Program-made: the position numbers and the translations under genes
Part shown: one piece after another, positions 16,554-24,766 of the stretch
Layout of the letters: the number at the start of each line of letters is the position of its first letter
Position numbering within the stretch: the stretch's first letter is position 1
The notes under the pieces: generated by a model
Told to the model about the DNA's origin: nothing
Databases searched by the model: none
Seen by the model: the letters and a program-made list of their open reading frames with translations, nothing else
Assembly: GCA_937919945.1 (NCBI GenBank)
Contig: CALESY010000145.1
Span: 1-43,117, forward strand
DNA length: 43,117 nt
Source of the DNA: an uncultured Chitinophagaceae bacterium
GTDB taxonomy: Bacteria > Bacteroidota > Bacteroidia > Chitinophagales > Chitinophagaceae
Direction of reading: 5' to 3'

Positions 16554-18506
16554 TTAATGCAGCACCTGCATTTTTATCGTTTCTTTTTTGCCATCACCGG
16601 TTAATGAAATAAAGTATATTCCGGCATTGTAAGTAGCGGTTGAAAGGGTTATTTGTTGCCTGCCAGTTTTGTAAGTTGTTGCCGGTATGGTTTGTATTAC
16701 TCTGCCGCTAACATCGCTAATAGTAATGCTTATTATGTTGTCATTATCTGTATAAAATGCTAGCGTCGTTTTATCAGTAGCCGGGTTGGGGTAGAGATTA
16801 GCATACAACCTGCTATTGTATAGCGTATTGCTTACAGATAGTTTGAAGGGGGCTCTCGCGGCATTAAGTATAGTGCTGTCATAGTGCCTAAGCAACAATA
16901 CATGTGCATGCATATTGGTTTTATACCATTCAGGTTTCAACGGTACATCAAAAGATGCATTATATGTACGATTGTTTATGAGCGTAGCAGGTAGGTTTGT
17001 TTTACCTTCAGGCGACGGGTGTATGCTTCTCACCACATAGTTATATACCATATCGGCAGCGGGTACAGGGTCGGGTTTGTTTTCATAACCACCCATTGGG
17101 CCTTTTGCATTATTGGCAAAACCATTCTTTTGTTCCCACCCACTTCCAGTGCCTTTTACTCCATCTTCCGTCAGCACTAGTTGTACACGATAGTCTCCGG
17201 TCATATCAACAGCGGGTGTTACTTTTACATCTACTGTCAGTTTGTCGTTGTACGTATAGCTGCTTGCATACAGTTGCGCATATCCAAAAGCGGTTGTTTC
17301 TTTTTTTACTATAGCCAACAGGCTGTCGTGTGGTACGTCTTTATAGCGGTCTATTAAAAAATACGGTATGAATAATTGTGTGCGGTTGTACAAATAATCA
17401 TTGTATGCTTCTATGCTCATAGGGTCAGTATCGTGTACTGCAAGCTGGCAGACATCTATATTTTCTAACGATAATTGCTTCATCATCCAATGTCCTCTGG
17501 GTGATAGGTAATGCCAAGTGCCTGTGCCTTCTTCTACCACTACCATTTTTTTCGGCAGGAAGCTAACGCCTGTCAGTATGGTGCTGATGCTATCATTGTT
17601 TGTATTCCCATCACCTTGCAGCGATATCCATGCTTTCACAGCATTACTACCAATGTTGCTAACTGTATCAGCAGTTGTGTGTTTGTGTATATAATATCCA
17701 AATGGTGGGATACTAACGTTTTTAACCGTATCTGTTTGCACTGGTTTACCTTGTTGCTGATAACATGCCATAAATGAGTGTACAGTATCAGTACCCATAT
17801 TTTGTATCACATATTCATGATAATATCCTGTATTTACTGCCACATAACCGTATTTTGCTGTTTCAGGTGTTATGTGAATCAGGCTAAGGTCTTTGGCCGA
17901 TGGCTCAAAAACCATCACATTATCAATAGCCCATCCGCCATTTTGTATGTTATTGTCCATAAACCTGAAGGCGATTCTTACATCTGTATTGCCTGTATAT
18001 GCGCTTAGGTCTATATACAAAGTTTCCATGGCAGCAATCGTTTTATTGCGTGGCACATCTTGCAGCAAAGTCCAATTCACTCCACCATTTACAGATATTA
18101 ATACAGAAGCGTTTTCATGTGTACCTAAATAGTTGCCTTTGCGGAAGTATGACTCGAAGCGCAAGCAGGCTTTACTTATGGAAGCCATGTTTACAGGTGA
18201 TGTTTGTAACCATTCATTTGGATTTTTTTGAAAGTTTGCAGGTAACATATATGATTTTGCACAATCAGACAGGCCTGCAACACGCCTGTTGGCTATATTG
18301 TTATGATTTTCATTGCAAAGGCAAGCTGTATCTGCTGAGCCTGTAACTAAATACATTACACCAGGTCTCCAAGACGGGTTGGATACCCATTTGCTGCCGA
18401 ATACATAGCTATTATAACTCTCAAAATCGTCTTGAAACAATATGTTTTGGGCTGATGCCTGAAAGGTTATTAGGCTGCATAATGACAATATGTATAGTTG
18501 TTTCAT
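16554..18506 (-). CDS. Omp28-related secreted protein with T9SS sorting domain
   Basis: 650-aa exported protein; ATG 18506 gives a clean signal peptide (MKQLYILSLCSLITFQASAQ), preferable to ATG 18536. An N-terminal choice-of-anchor-J/MAM-like region starts LFQDDFESYNSYVFGSKWV and includes GGWAIDNVMVFEP. The middle resembles Omp28: VVVEEGTGTWHYLSPRGHW, VHDTDPMSIEAYNDYL, LTEDGVKGTGSGWEQ, MGGYENKPDPVPAADMVY. The last ~75 residues are a type A T9SS sorting domain (LYPNPATDKTTLAFY, ISDVSGRVIQTIP, YNAGIYFISLTGDGKKETIK). The CxxC normally seen in the Omp28 TWCGWCPRG motif is replaced by HYLS, so no redox centre remains. Function unknown, surface-exposed or secreted. Confidence 0.85.
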   Translation of the reverse strand: MKQLYILSLCSLITFQASAQNILFQDDFESYNSYVFGSKWVSNPSWRPGVMYLVTGSADTACLCNENHNNIANRRVAGLSDCAKSYMLPANFQKNPNEWLQTSPVNMASISKACLRFESYFRKGNYLGTHENASVLISVNGGVNWTLLQDVPRNKTIAAMETLYIDLSAYTGNTDVRIAFRFMDNNIQNGGWAIDNVMVFEPSAKDLSLIHITPETAKYGYVAVNTGYYHEYVIQNMGTDTVHSFMACYQQQGKPVQTDTVKNVSIPPFGYYIHKHTTADTVSNIGSNAVKAWISLQGDGNTNNDSISTILTGVSFLPKKMVVVEEGTGTWHYLSPRGHWMMKQLSLENIDVCQLAVHDTDPMSIEAYNDYLYNRTQLFIPYFLIDRYKDVPHDSLLAIVKKETTAFGYAQLYASSYTYNDKLTVDVKVTPAVDMTGDYRVQLVLTEDGVKGTGSGWEQKNGFANNAKGPMGGYENKPDPVPAADMVYNYVVRSIHPSPEGKTNLPATLINNRTYNASFDVPLKPEWYKTNMHAHVLLLRHYDSTILNAARAPFKLSVSNTLYNSRLYANLYPNPATDKTTLAFYTDNDNIISITISDVSGRVIQTIPATTYKTGRQQITLSTATYNAGIYFISLTGDGKKETIKMQVLH

Positions 18507-18620
18507 GCTTATTTGTTGGCTTTTATAAAAATACAATCGTTACATCTAAATTTTTATAATAAAATTGTCATATTTCAGGTTATTTGCTAGTACACATTAT
18601 TAAAAAAGAGTAGATTTTCT

Positions 18621-18651
18621 TTGTCAATTACCGCTTTTACACTTACCTTTG
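18621..18651 (+). promoter_or_regulatory. Consensus promoter of rpsF-rpsR-rplI
   Basis: TTG at 18621-18623 (within ctTTG) and TACCTTTG at 18644-18651 are separated by 20 bp, matching the Bacteroidota housekeeping promoter TTTG-N19-20-TAnnTTTG. The start point is expected near 18657, leaving a leader of about 95 nt. Confidence 0.75.
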
Positions 18652-18666
18652 CAGTCCCAAAATTTG

Positions 18667-18715
18667 TCCGGCTGCTTTAGCCTCTCGGTAAAAGTATCCA
18701 ACGTTGTTTGCCGGA
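18667..18715 (+). promoter_or_regulatory. Candidate S6:S18-binding mRNA leader
   Basis: The leader contains a perfect 6-bp stem, tccggc (18667-18672) with gccgga (18710-18715), enclosing about 37 nt. Bacterial rpsF operons often carry an S6:S18-binding leader with a closed stem and a conserved CCG, used for autogenous control (known for several phyla). Stem position and rpsF context fit. I did not match the full published consensus. Confidence 0.4.
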
Positions 18716-18750
18716 TGATTGGGATTATTGTTTAACTATTTAAAGTTTTT

Positions 18751-19110
18751 ATGGCAACACAAAACCTTCAAAGCTATGAGCTGATGGTCATCTTTACGCC
18801 GGTATTGGCAGAGGATGAGTTCAAAGCGGCTCAAAAGAAGTTTGCAGACTTCATTAAAGAAAACGGTGGCGAAATCGTTCACCAGGATGCATGGGGATTA
18901 CGTTCATTGGCTTACCCCATCGACAAAAAAACCACTGGCCTTTACTACGTGCTTGAGTACAAAGCGCCTACAGACTTAAACAACAAGTTGGAAATTCAAA
19001 TTAACCGTGATGAAACCATCATGCGCCAGATGATTACCCGCCTTGACAAATACGCTGTGGCTTACAATGCAAGAAAGCGCAATAAAGTAGCTGAAACAGC
19101 TAACGCTTAA
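18751..19110 (+). CDS. rpsF: 30S ribosomal protein S6
   Basis: 119-aa S6, which pairs with S18 on the small-subunit platform. It shows the N-terminal strand YELMVIFTPVL, KENGGEIVHQDAWGLRSLAY, IDKKTTGLYYVLEYKAP and the C-terminal INRDETIMRQMITRLDKYA. First gene of rpsF-rpsR-rplI, 25 bp before rpsR. The start is ATG 18751. Confidence 0.97.
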   Translation: MATQNLQSYELMVIFTPVLAEDEFKAAQKKFADFIKENGGEIVHQDAWGLRSLAYPIDKKTTGLYYVLEYKAPTDLNNKLEIQINRDETIMRQMITRLDKYAVAYNARKRNKVAETANA

Positions 19111-19135
19111 TCATCATTTTAAAAAACTTTGAACA

Positions 19136-19402
19136 ATGGCAAAGCAAAACGATATTAAATTTCTGACCTCTACACGCGTAGAAAAACGCCAGAAAAAATA
19201 CTGCCGCTTCAAGAAGATGGGCATTAAGTACATCGACTACAAAGATGCGGAGTTTCTGAAAAAATTTGTAAACGAACAAGGCAAAATGCTTCCTCGCCGT
19301 ATTACCGGCAACTCGCTGAAGTTTCAGCGTAAAGTAGCACATGCTGTTAAAAAGGCTCGCCAAATGGCATTGATGCCTTATGTTACTGACCTTTTAAAAT
19401 AA
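19136..19402 (+). CDS. rpsR: 30S ribosomal protein S18
   Basis: 88-aa S18, basic, with the family core KKYCRFKKMGIKYIDYKDAE, then LPRRITGNSLKFQRKVAHAV and KKARQMALMPYV. It assembles as a heterodimer with S6, encoded directly upstream. It is followed 11 bp later by rplI. Confidence 0.97.
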   Translation: MAKQNDIKFLTSTRVEKRQKKYCRFKKMGIKYIDYKDAEFLKKFVNEQGKMLPRRITGNSLKFQRKVAHAVKKARQMALMPYVTDLLK

Positions 19403-19413
19403 GATAGTAAGTC

Positions 19414-19860
19414 ATGCAAGTAATATTAATAAAAGACGTAGACAACCTGGGCAGTGCCCATGAGCTGGTAGAAGTAAGACCGGGATATGCCCGCAACTAC
19501 CTAATACCTCAGAAATATGCTATAGAGGCTAGCAGCAGCAACCTGAAAATAATGCAGGAGCGCCAGAAACAAATGGCAAAACGCGAAGCGAAGCTGATGG
19601 CTGAAATTGCTGATGTAACTAAAGTATTGAAAGCATCACCGGTGAAGTTGGGTGCTAAGTTGGGTACAAACGGCAAAATCTTTGGTTCGGTAACCTCTAT
19701 CCAACTGGCACGCGCCATACGCGAGCAGAAAGGATATGAAATAGACCGCCGCCGTATTTCTATCGTTGACGATGTGAAAGAAGCGGGTACTTATAAAGCG
19801 CAAATTGACTTTGGTAAAGACAGTGTGCTGGAAGTAGAATTTGAAGTAGCAGGCGAATAA
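19414..19860 (+). CDS. rplI: 50S ribosomal protein L9
   Basis: 148-aa L9, which binds 23S rRNA at the base of the L1 stalk. The N-terminal domain carries MQVILIKDVDNLGSAHELVE and VRPGYARNYLIPQKYA. A long connecting helix (LKIMQERQKQMAKREAK) leads to the C-terminal domain with KLGTNGKIFGSVTSIQLARA and DRRRISI. It is the last gene of the ribosomal operon; a strong terminator follows 22 bp later. Confidence 0.97.
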   Translation: MQVILIKDVDNLGSAHELVEVRPGYARNYLIPQKYAIEASSSNLKIMQERQKQMAKREAKLMAEIADVTKVLKASPVKLGAKLGTNGKIFGSVTSIQLARAIREQKGYEIDRRRISIVDDVKEAGTYKAQIDFGKDSVLEVEFEVAGE

Positions 19861-19881
19861 GCTAAGCAACTAATATTTATT

Positions 19882-19917
19882 AAAAGGAGAATGGCTTAGC
19901 CATTCTCCTTTTTTCAT
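19882..19917 (+). terminator. Terminator of the ribosomal protein operon
   Basis: A perfect 14-bp stem (19882-19895 with 19899-19912, aaaaggagaatggc and its complement) has a 3-nt loop and continues into T residues. It lies just after the rplI stop. Confidence 0.9.
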
Positions 19918-20109
19918 TTCCACCTCCTTCAAATACGCTTCAAATTGTTATTCATTTTGTCAAATAAATGATAGACTTTGCTATATGAATATCAAACAAA
20001 ATAATCTTTGCAAATACTATGTTTTGCAAAATTATATTGTAAATTTAATTGCTATTTAATCTCTGTTTTTAATTACTCCTTAATGGTTTTTTAATCTTTC
20101 TTTAATTTT

Positions 20110-21651
20110 ATGGCGAGATCCATAGGAGTAATACTGTTATTTGTTTTTTTATATCTCCCTTCGACAGGGCAGATAATACCCAAAGATTTTGCGACGCTAA
20201 ATTATCGTATCGTTGGTTTTTCGGTACCCCCAAATACGCTGGCAAATACATATACATTTCAAATTGCCAGAGGAGATGTAGCTAATGACGATGCTTTTCT
20301 GAAAGCTGTTTTTGTAAAGCGAAAAACGAATAAGCCCCAAAACATTGAAGAGCTGCCCAGCTGGGGAAAACAGTATACATGGCGAGTAGTATATAATGAC
20401 AAGGCAGGTAAGGAAATCGGTAATTCGGGCTTACATCACTTCAGTACCGGTAGTTTGCCATATACAGACACTACCCAAAACGGACTCTTAATATTAAAAC
20501 AAGCTACTGATCATAATGATTTATTGATATTAATTGACAGAAACCTTGTCATGTATAATATGAAGGGGAACCCTGTATGGTACATGCCGGATATACCTGA
20601 GATAAAAAAACGTGATTTCAATATTCGTGATTTTAAAGCGACTGCCGATGGTACGTTTACGTTTTTGAACCAAGATGAGGCATTAGAAATTAATTATGAT
20701 GGAAAAATTGTTTGGAAGGCCCCTAATGATGGTAAAGTAAGTGGTATGAAGACAGAGGGTTATCATCATGAATTTACCAAACTAAGCAACGGGCATTATT
20801 TGGTTGCAGGTGCAGAATTGGTAAAGAAGCGTATACCGGGTGCAGTAAGCGACTATTTTGCTGATGGAGATATATCAGTTTCAAAAGGGACAGATGGTTA
20901 TTATTACAAAGAGTTCACTTGTGGTACATTGATAGAATATGATGCGAAAGGAAGTGTAGTATGGTCTTGGAGAACAGCAGAGCATTTTGATGATAAAGAT
21001 TATTTTTGGCCAAAAGCAAACTTGTCAAAACCATTTGAGGGCAATCCTTATCTTAATGGTTTTGACTTTGATGAGGCCCACCAAGTGATATATGTTAGTT
21101 ATAAAAACAGCAATCGTATCATCAAAATTGCGTATCCGACTGGAGAGGTGTTAAATAACTATGGTCCTACAAACGGCCATTATTATTTCTACGGACAACA
21201 TTCATGTCGTGTGAACCCACGTACTAATGAGTTGTATGTTTATAACAACAATCACAATGACTATTTACAATTGTCAACATCGCAGATTGATGCTGAAGGC
21301 TACCTGACATCGCATGTGGTAAAGTACAAGCAGCCACCCGGCAACAATAATGAACTGATAAAAAACTGGGATGTTGGGCTACGGTTATTGCAGGATAAAA
21401 AGGCATTTCAATTAAGTATTCGTGGCGGTAGTATATCAATATTGGATGATGATTGTGTGTTGGTCAATGCCGGGACATTAAACTTGCTGTTGCTGATTGA
21501 TAAGCAAAAACAAAAGATATGGGAAGCTGTACCATACACTTTTGAGAACGGACAAAAAACACCTTTAGTGCCTTACAGGTGCAGTTATATATATAAGAGG
21601 GACATCGAAAAATTCCTGTTCTCGAAGAAGGAAGCTGTTGTGATAAAATAA
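20110..21651 (+). CDS. Arylsulfotransferase (ASST-type) family protein
   Basis: 513-aa exported protein with a signal peptide (RSIGVILLFVFLYLPSTGQ). The body is a beta-propeller of the ASST family (PF05935 type), which transfers sulfate between phenols. Signatures are GYHHEFTKLSNGHYLVAG, the repeated strand GTLIEYDAKGSVVWSW, YLNGFDFDEAHQVIYVSYKN, and YGQHSCRVNPRTNELYVYNN with H364 in the place of the sulfate-accepting histidine. The family also includes proteins of unproven activity, so the substrate is open. The 250-bp leader (19861-20109) after the ribosomal terminator is very A/T-rich with no recognised promoter. Confidence 0.83.
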   Translation: MARSIGVILLFVFLYLPSTGQIIPKDFATLNYRIVGFSVPPNTLANTYTFQIARGDVANDDAFLKAVFVKRKTNKPQNIEELPSWGKQYTWRVVYNDKAGKEIGNSGLHHFSTGSLPYTDTTQNGLLILKQATDHNDLLILIDRNLVMYNMKGNPVWYMPDIPEIKKRDFNIRDFKATADGTFTFLNQDEALEINYDGKIVWKAPNDGKVSGMKTEGYHHEFTKLSNGHYLVAGAELVKKRIPGAVSDYFADGDISVSKGTDGYYYKEFTCGTLIEYDAKGSVVWSWRTAEHFDDKDYFWPKANLSKPFEGNPYLNGFDFDEAHQVIYVSYKNSNRIIKIAYPTGEVLNNYGPTNGHYYFYGQHSCRVNPRTNELYVYNNNHNDYLQLSTSQIDAEGYLTSHVVKYKQPPGNNNELIKNWDVGLRLLQDKKAFQLSIRGGSISILDDDCVLVNAGTLNLLLLIDKQKQKIWEAVPYTFENGQKTPLVPYRCSYIYKRDIEKFLFSKKEAVVIK

Positions 21652-21684
21652 TAAAAGCGTTGCATCTGATGCAACGCTTTTATT
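21650..21684. terminator. Bidirectional terminator between ASST gene and tRNA-Asn
   Basis: A perfect 15-bp stem (21650-21664 with 21670-21684; core aaaagcgttgca) lies across the end of the ASST stop codon and 3 bp beyond the 3' CCA of the minus-strand tRNA. The A/T-rich arms suit termination in both directions. Confidence 0.85.
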
Positions 21685-21687
21685 AAG

Positions 21688-21764
21688 TGGCTCCCCCTTC
21701 AGGACTTGAACCTGAGACCCCCTGATTAACAGTCAGGTGCTCTAACCAACTGAGCTAAGGAGGA
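21688..21764 (-). tRNA. tRNA-Asn (GTT)
   Basis: On the minus strand a full cloverleaf reads out: acceptor TCCTCCT pairs with AGGGGGA (one T-G wobble), D arm AGCTCAGTTGGTTAGAGC, anticodon stem-loop CTGACTGTTAATCAG with anticodon GTT (complement at 21728-21730), T arm CAGGTTCAAGTCCTG, discriminator G and an encoded CCA (21688-21690). GTT decodes AAC/AAU, asparagine. Length with CCA is 77 nt. Confidence 0.96.
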
Positions 21765-21800
21765 ATTTCCCGCAATGGGATTGCAAAAATAATCGTTTTC

Positions 21801-23765
21801 TTATTTCTGCAAAATCTTTTTTGGATTGCTCCCCAGATATTTAAAATTCTTAAGTATCAATGTCAAATCAGCACCTGCACTGTATTGCTGGGCATATATA
21901 TTATCTAGTTGTGCAGCTACTTCCACTGATGGTTCATAGTCATTTGCTATAAAATATGGAGGGATTATCCCTGCACGAATAGATGGTAATAAAGCTTGTG
22001 TTTGGGAGTAGCCTATCCATGTATTGCGCCCTGTAAGTACTAACAGACAATTAATCCAGAATTGCAAGCCATTTTTTACAAAAAACAATAACAGAGGCCA
22101 TAACAACAAGAAAATAGCTGCCAAGCCAGCATCAATAATTCGTTTGTTACGCAACTGAGAAAATTTAGCCAGATTATAGCGTTTATCGAGTGTATATAAA
22201 TCGCCAGCTGTATGACTGCTGTTGCTGCCAACAAAGCTTTCGCTGCCTTGCAAGTGAATTTTGTATTCATAATCGCTGCCACACTCTGCCATTTTACCCA
22301 ATATCTGTGAGTAGGTAAGTCCGTTAACACAAAATATTACTTCATTAATACCGGCAGTAAACAAATAGGGTTTTAAATCTTGTAATGTAGCCAATGCATT
22401 TTCTTTGTCATTACATGTAGCAATACGTCCATTTACATCGGGAGCATAATGTACACGCCTTAATGTGTTAGCTGTATCAATAAAGTTTTTTTCATCTGCA
22501 ACTATAACGGCCTTACGTGGTAGTTTGTCATAAGGAATAAACTTGAAAATACCGAGGCGGAATAATACCTCGTGCAATGCAAGCATGATGACAGTACCTG
22601 ATATGCCGCTGAATATGATGATGGCGCGCGAATAGCGCAAACCTGGTTGCAGCAAACCATAGTACGCCAATATGAGCGTAGTGCCTATTAACATGCCGCG
22701 TATTACCCGCAACGCTCTATAAGACTGGTCGTACACACCATTTATATAAAGGCTTACAACCCATAAAGCAATATAAACAGGGAATGTAGCCAGTACAGAG
22801 TGTAGCGGTATCGGCTCTATATTTTTTACGTGCACTACCCAAAACTCTTTCATAAACCATAAGGTACCCAACATTATCAGCGCATCGAACATGGGCATAC
22901 GCAATACTTTCAACACTTGTTTTACCGCACTTAGTATGGCACGTAATACAATCCCCACATTTATAAACAGAATAAATAATCTGGCATTGCCTTTACTATA
23001 GTGCTTCTTTACAAATGTAGAAAGCGCCTCGTTGAATATCCGTACGTATGATAGCGTTGCTTTGCGTGTACTTTCACCTTTGTAATGTATCAGTGTAGCT
23101 TCCGGGTAGTAGATGTTTTTATACCCTGCTTTTTGAATGCGGTAAGAAAGGTCTACATCCTCGCAATACATAAAATAATCTTCGTCGAAAGCACCACCTA
23201 TTTGCTGTAGTATGCTTGCCCGTAGCAGCATACAGCAGCCAGATAATACATCAACGGCTGCAGTTTCATTTTCACCTATATGTACTGCATAATATTTATT
23301 AAAGTAAGGCGATTTGCTGAAAACTTTATTGATGCCTGTTGTTTTGAATATAGCTACAGACAATGAAGGGAATGACTTTTTACCATCAGGTGCATACTGC
23401 CCTTTGCCGTCTAGCAGTTTAGGCCCAATGCTTCCCGCTTCAGGGTGTGTATCCATATACGCCAGCATCTTGCCGAAAAAATCTTCAGGCATTACTGTAT
23501 CCGGGTTCAGGAAGAGAATGTATTCGCCTTTGGCAATTTCTACCCCCTGATTATTGGCTTTGCCAAACCCTGCATTATGTTTGTTTTCTATGCGAATGAC
23601 AGACGGAAACTTCTCTGCTACCATCTGCATACTGCCATCTGTACTGTTGTTATCAACTACAATTACCTCTGCGGGAATACCCTTTATAGCACGCTGCACA
23701 CTATGCAGGCATACTTCCAAAAAGTATTTCACATTATAATTGACAATGATAACTGATAGCTTCAT
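21801..23765 (-). CDS. GT2 glycosyltransferase fused to a truncated sugar-transferase-like membrane domain
   Basis: 654-aa protein from ATG 23765 (MKLSVIIVNYNVKYFL is a canonical GT2 start; the in-frame ATG 23867 adds 34 unlikely residues). Residues 1-250 form the GT-A domain: VIVVDNNSTDGS, NAGFGKANNQG, EYILFLNPDTVMP, LSGCCMLLRAS and FMYCEDVDLSYRIQKAGY. Next come membrane helices, a Rossmann-like middle with LPRKAVIVAD, and near residue 540-565 KRIIDAGLAAIFLLLWPLLL, which resembles the membrane entry of polyprenyl-phosphate sugar transferases. The sequence ends before a full phosphoglycosyltransferase catalytic domain. Probably involved in surface polysaccharide or glycolipid synthesis. It lies 79 bp after the HTH gene. 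Confidence 0.85.
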   Translation of the reverse strand: MKLSVIIVNYNVKYFLEVCLHSVQRAIKGIPAEVIVVDNNSTDGSMQMVAEKFPSVIRIENKHNAGFGKANNQGVEIAKGEYILFLNPDTVMPEDFFGKMLAYMDTHPEAGSIGPKLLDGKGQYAPDGKKSFPSLSVAIFKTTGINKVFSKSPYFNKYYAVHIGENETAAVDVLSGCCMLLRASILQQIGGAFDEDYFMYCEDVDLSYRIQKAGYKNIYYPEATLIHYKGESTRKATLSYVRIFNEALSTFVKKHYSKGNARLFILFINVGIVLRAILSAVKQVLKVLRMPMFDALIMLGTLWFMKEFWVVHVKNIEPIPLHSVLATFPVYIALWVVSLYINGVYDQSYRALRVIRGMLIGTTLILAYYGLLQPGLRYSRAIIIFSGISGTVIMLALHEVLFRLGIFKFIPYDKLPRKAVIVADEKNFIDTANTLRRVHYAPDVNGRIATCNDKENALATLQDLKPYLFTAGINEVIFCVNGLTYSQILGKMAECGSDYEYKIHLQGSESFVGSNSSHTAGDLYTLDKRYNLAKFSQLRNKRIIDAGLAAIFLLLWPLLLFFVKNGLQFWINCLLVLTGRNTWIGYSQTQALLPSIRAGIIPPYFIANDYEPSVEVAAQLDNIYAQQYSAGADLTLILKNFKYLGSNPKKILQK

Positions 23766-23844
23766 CAGGCAATGGAGAATTTGCGAATATAAGCGAGCTA
23801 ACCTTAATAACGAAAAAAACGCATCAGGATTGCATCCATACCAG

Positions 23845-24045
23845 TTAATCTGTTTTTTCCAATACAAATAAGTCTTCTGTGTGCTTGTGCAGGTAGTTGG
23901 CTATTTTTAGTGCAACAACTATACTCGGTAAATATTTACCTGTTTCTATTGCAAAAATTGTTTGCCTTGATACAGATATGGCATCTGCTAATTCTTGTTG
24001 TGTAATATTTTGCGACAACCTTGTTTCTCTTACACTATTCTTCAT
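23845..24045 (-). CDS. XRE/Cro-type small transcriptional regulator
   Basis: 66-aa protein that is essentially one HTH_3 domain: RETRLSQNITQQELADAISV and SRQTIFAIETGKYLPSIVVA contain the helix-turn-helix, followed by LKIANYLHKHTEDLFVLE. This matches the small XRE regulators that accompany a membrane protein in bacterial two-gene units. It overlaps the upstream membrane-protein gene by 11 bp, so they are translationally coupled. A large palindrome 27 bp upstream of the operon start is its plausible operator (inference). Confidence 0.9.
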   Translation of the reverse strand: MKNSVRETRLSQNITQQELADAISVSRQTIFAIETGKYLPSIVVALKIANYLHKHTEDLFVLEKTD

Positions 24046-24481
24046 GCATCTTATTTTTCATGCGATGCATGGTTAGGTTGAAATGGGTAATATACCATAC
24101 CCAATACATTAATATGGATAGTGTAAGGAATAATTCAAGTTGCCCGTCATTTGCAGGTTCATCACCCGAAATAGCCATGTATGTAAAAGCTACAATAAAA
24201 AATACCAATTGTCCGAAGGCTGCTGTTTGAAATGATTTCAGTCGCAGGTTGTTGATATATTCATCCTCGTTACGCTCTTTAGAGAAAACCAGCAGATAAA
24301 GACCAATAAGAAAGCTAAAGAATGAAATGGCTAATATGGCAGTTCTTTGCCAGCTTCGACCGTGAGGCAGTAGATAATCAATAAAACCTGATTGGGTAAT
24401 AATCCATATTACGAACCCTGATGGTGTTATCCAAGTGCCTACCTTTTTATACTTGTGTTGCAAAAGCATTTTATGTAACAT
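24035..24481 (-). CDS. Four-helix membrane protein, partner of the HTH regulator
   Basis: 148-aa integral membrane protein with about four hydrophobic helices: PSGFVIWIITQSGFIDYLL, AILAISFFSFLIGLYLLVFS, AAFGQLVFFIVAFTYMAI and LFLTLSILMYWVWYITHFNL, with polar charged loops (KERNEDEYINNLRLKSFQ). No enzyme motif is seen. Membrane proteins of this form often precede a small XRE regulator, as here with an 11-bp overlap. Function unknown. ATG 24481 or 24469 are both possible starts. Its upstream region is split by the transposon at 24530. Confidence 0.72.
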   Translation of the reverse strand: MLHKMLLQHKYKKVGTWITPSGFVIWIITQSGFIDYLLPHGRSWQRTAILAISFFSFLIGLYLLVFSKERNEDEYINNLRLKSFQTAAFGQLVFFIVAFTYMAISGDEPANDGQLELFLTLSILMYWVWYITHFNLTMHRMKNKMHEE

Positions 24482-24507
24482 AATGTCGTTATAATAAAGA
24501 TAACGCT

Positions 24508-24529
24508 AAAAGTGTATGTAAAGTATGCT
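24508..24529. repeat. Left palindrome arm and left target-site duplication
   Basis: 24508-24521 reads AAAAGTGTATGTAA, the exact reverse complement of 27186-27199. 24522-24529 is AGTATGCT, directly repeated at 27178-27185 on the far side of the transposon. Removing the element and one AGTATGCT restores a perfect palindrome with 16-bp arms and the loop TATG. Confidence 0.93.
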
Positions 24530-24552
24530 GGGAACTATATACGAGTTGGGAC
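24530..24552 (+). repeat. Left terminal inverted repeat
   Basis: 23-bp repeat starting GGGAACTATATAC and ending GTTGGGAC. It matches the right end in inverted orientation except at one position (24543, G versus A). Similarity stops abruptly after it. The 24553-24700 stretch inside contains no gene or obvious structure. Confidence 0.93.
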
Positions 24553-24708
24553 AAGGTAGTGCCACATTAATACCAATAACAATACTAAAATAATAATTTC
24601 AAAAGCCTTACCCGTGATTGTAGCTGATGGGCAAATTGGTAACTGACACGTCTTTAATTCAATTTTCATAAACTGTTTTATGCAAACTTTCATAGACTAA
24701 AAGCAAAA

Positions 24709-24742
24709 AGCAAGGAATTCAGGCTGCCCTGTATTCCTTGCT
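24709..24742 (-). terminator. Transposase terminator
   Basis: A 10-bp stem (24709-24718 with 24733-24742), one T/T mismatch and a 4-bp inner stem (cagg/cctg) enclose a 4-nt loop. On the minus strand it is followed by TTTTTGCTTTT. It lies 25 bp after the transposase stop. Confidence 0.85.
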
Positions 24743-24766
24743 AAATTTCCCGTTTAAATGTATCGG

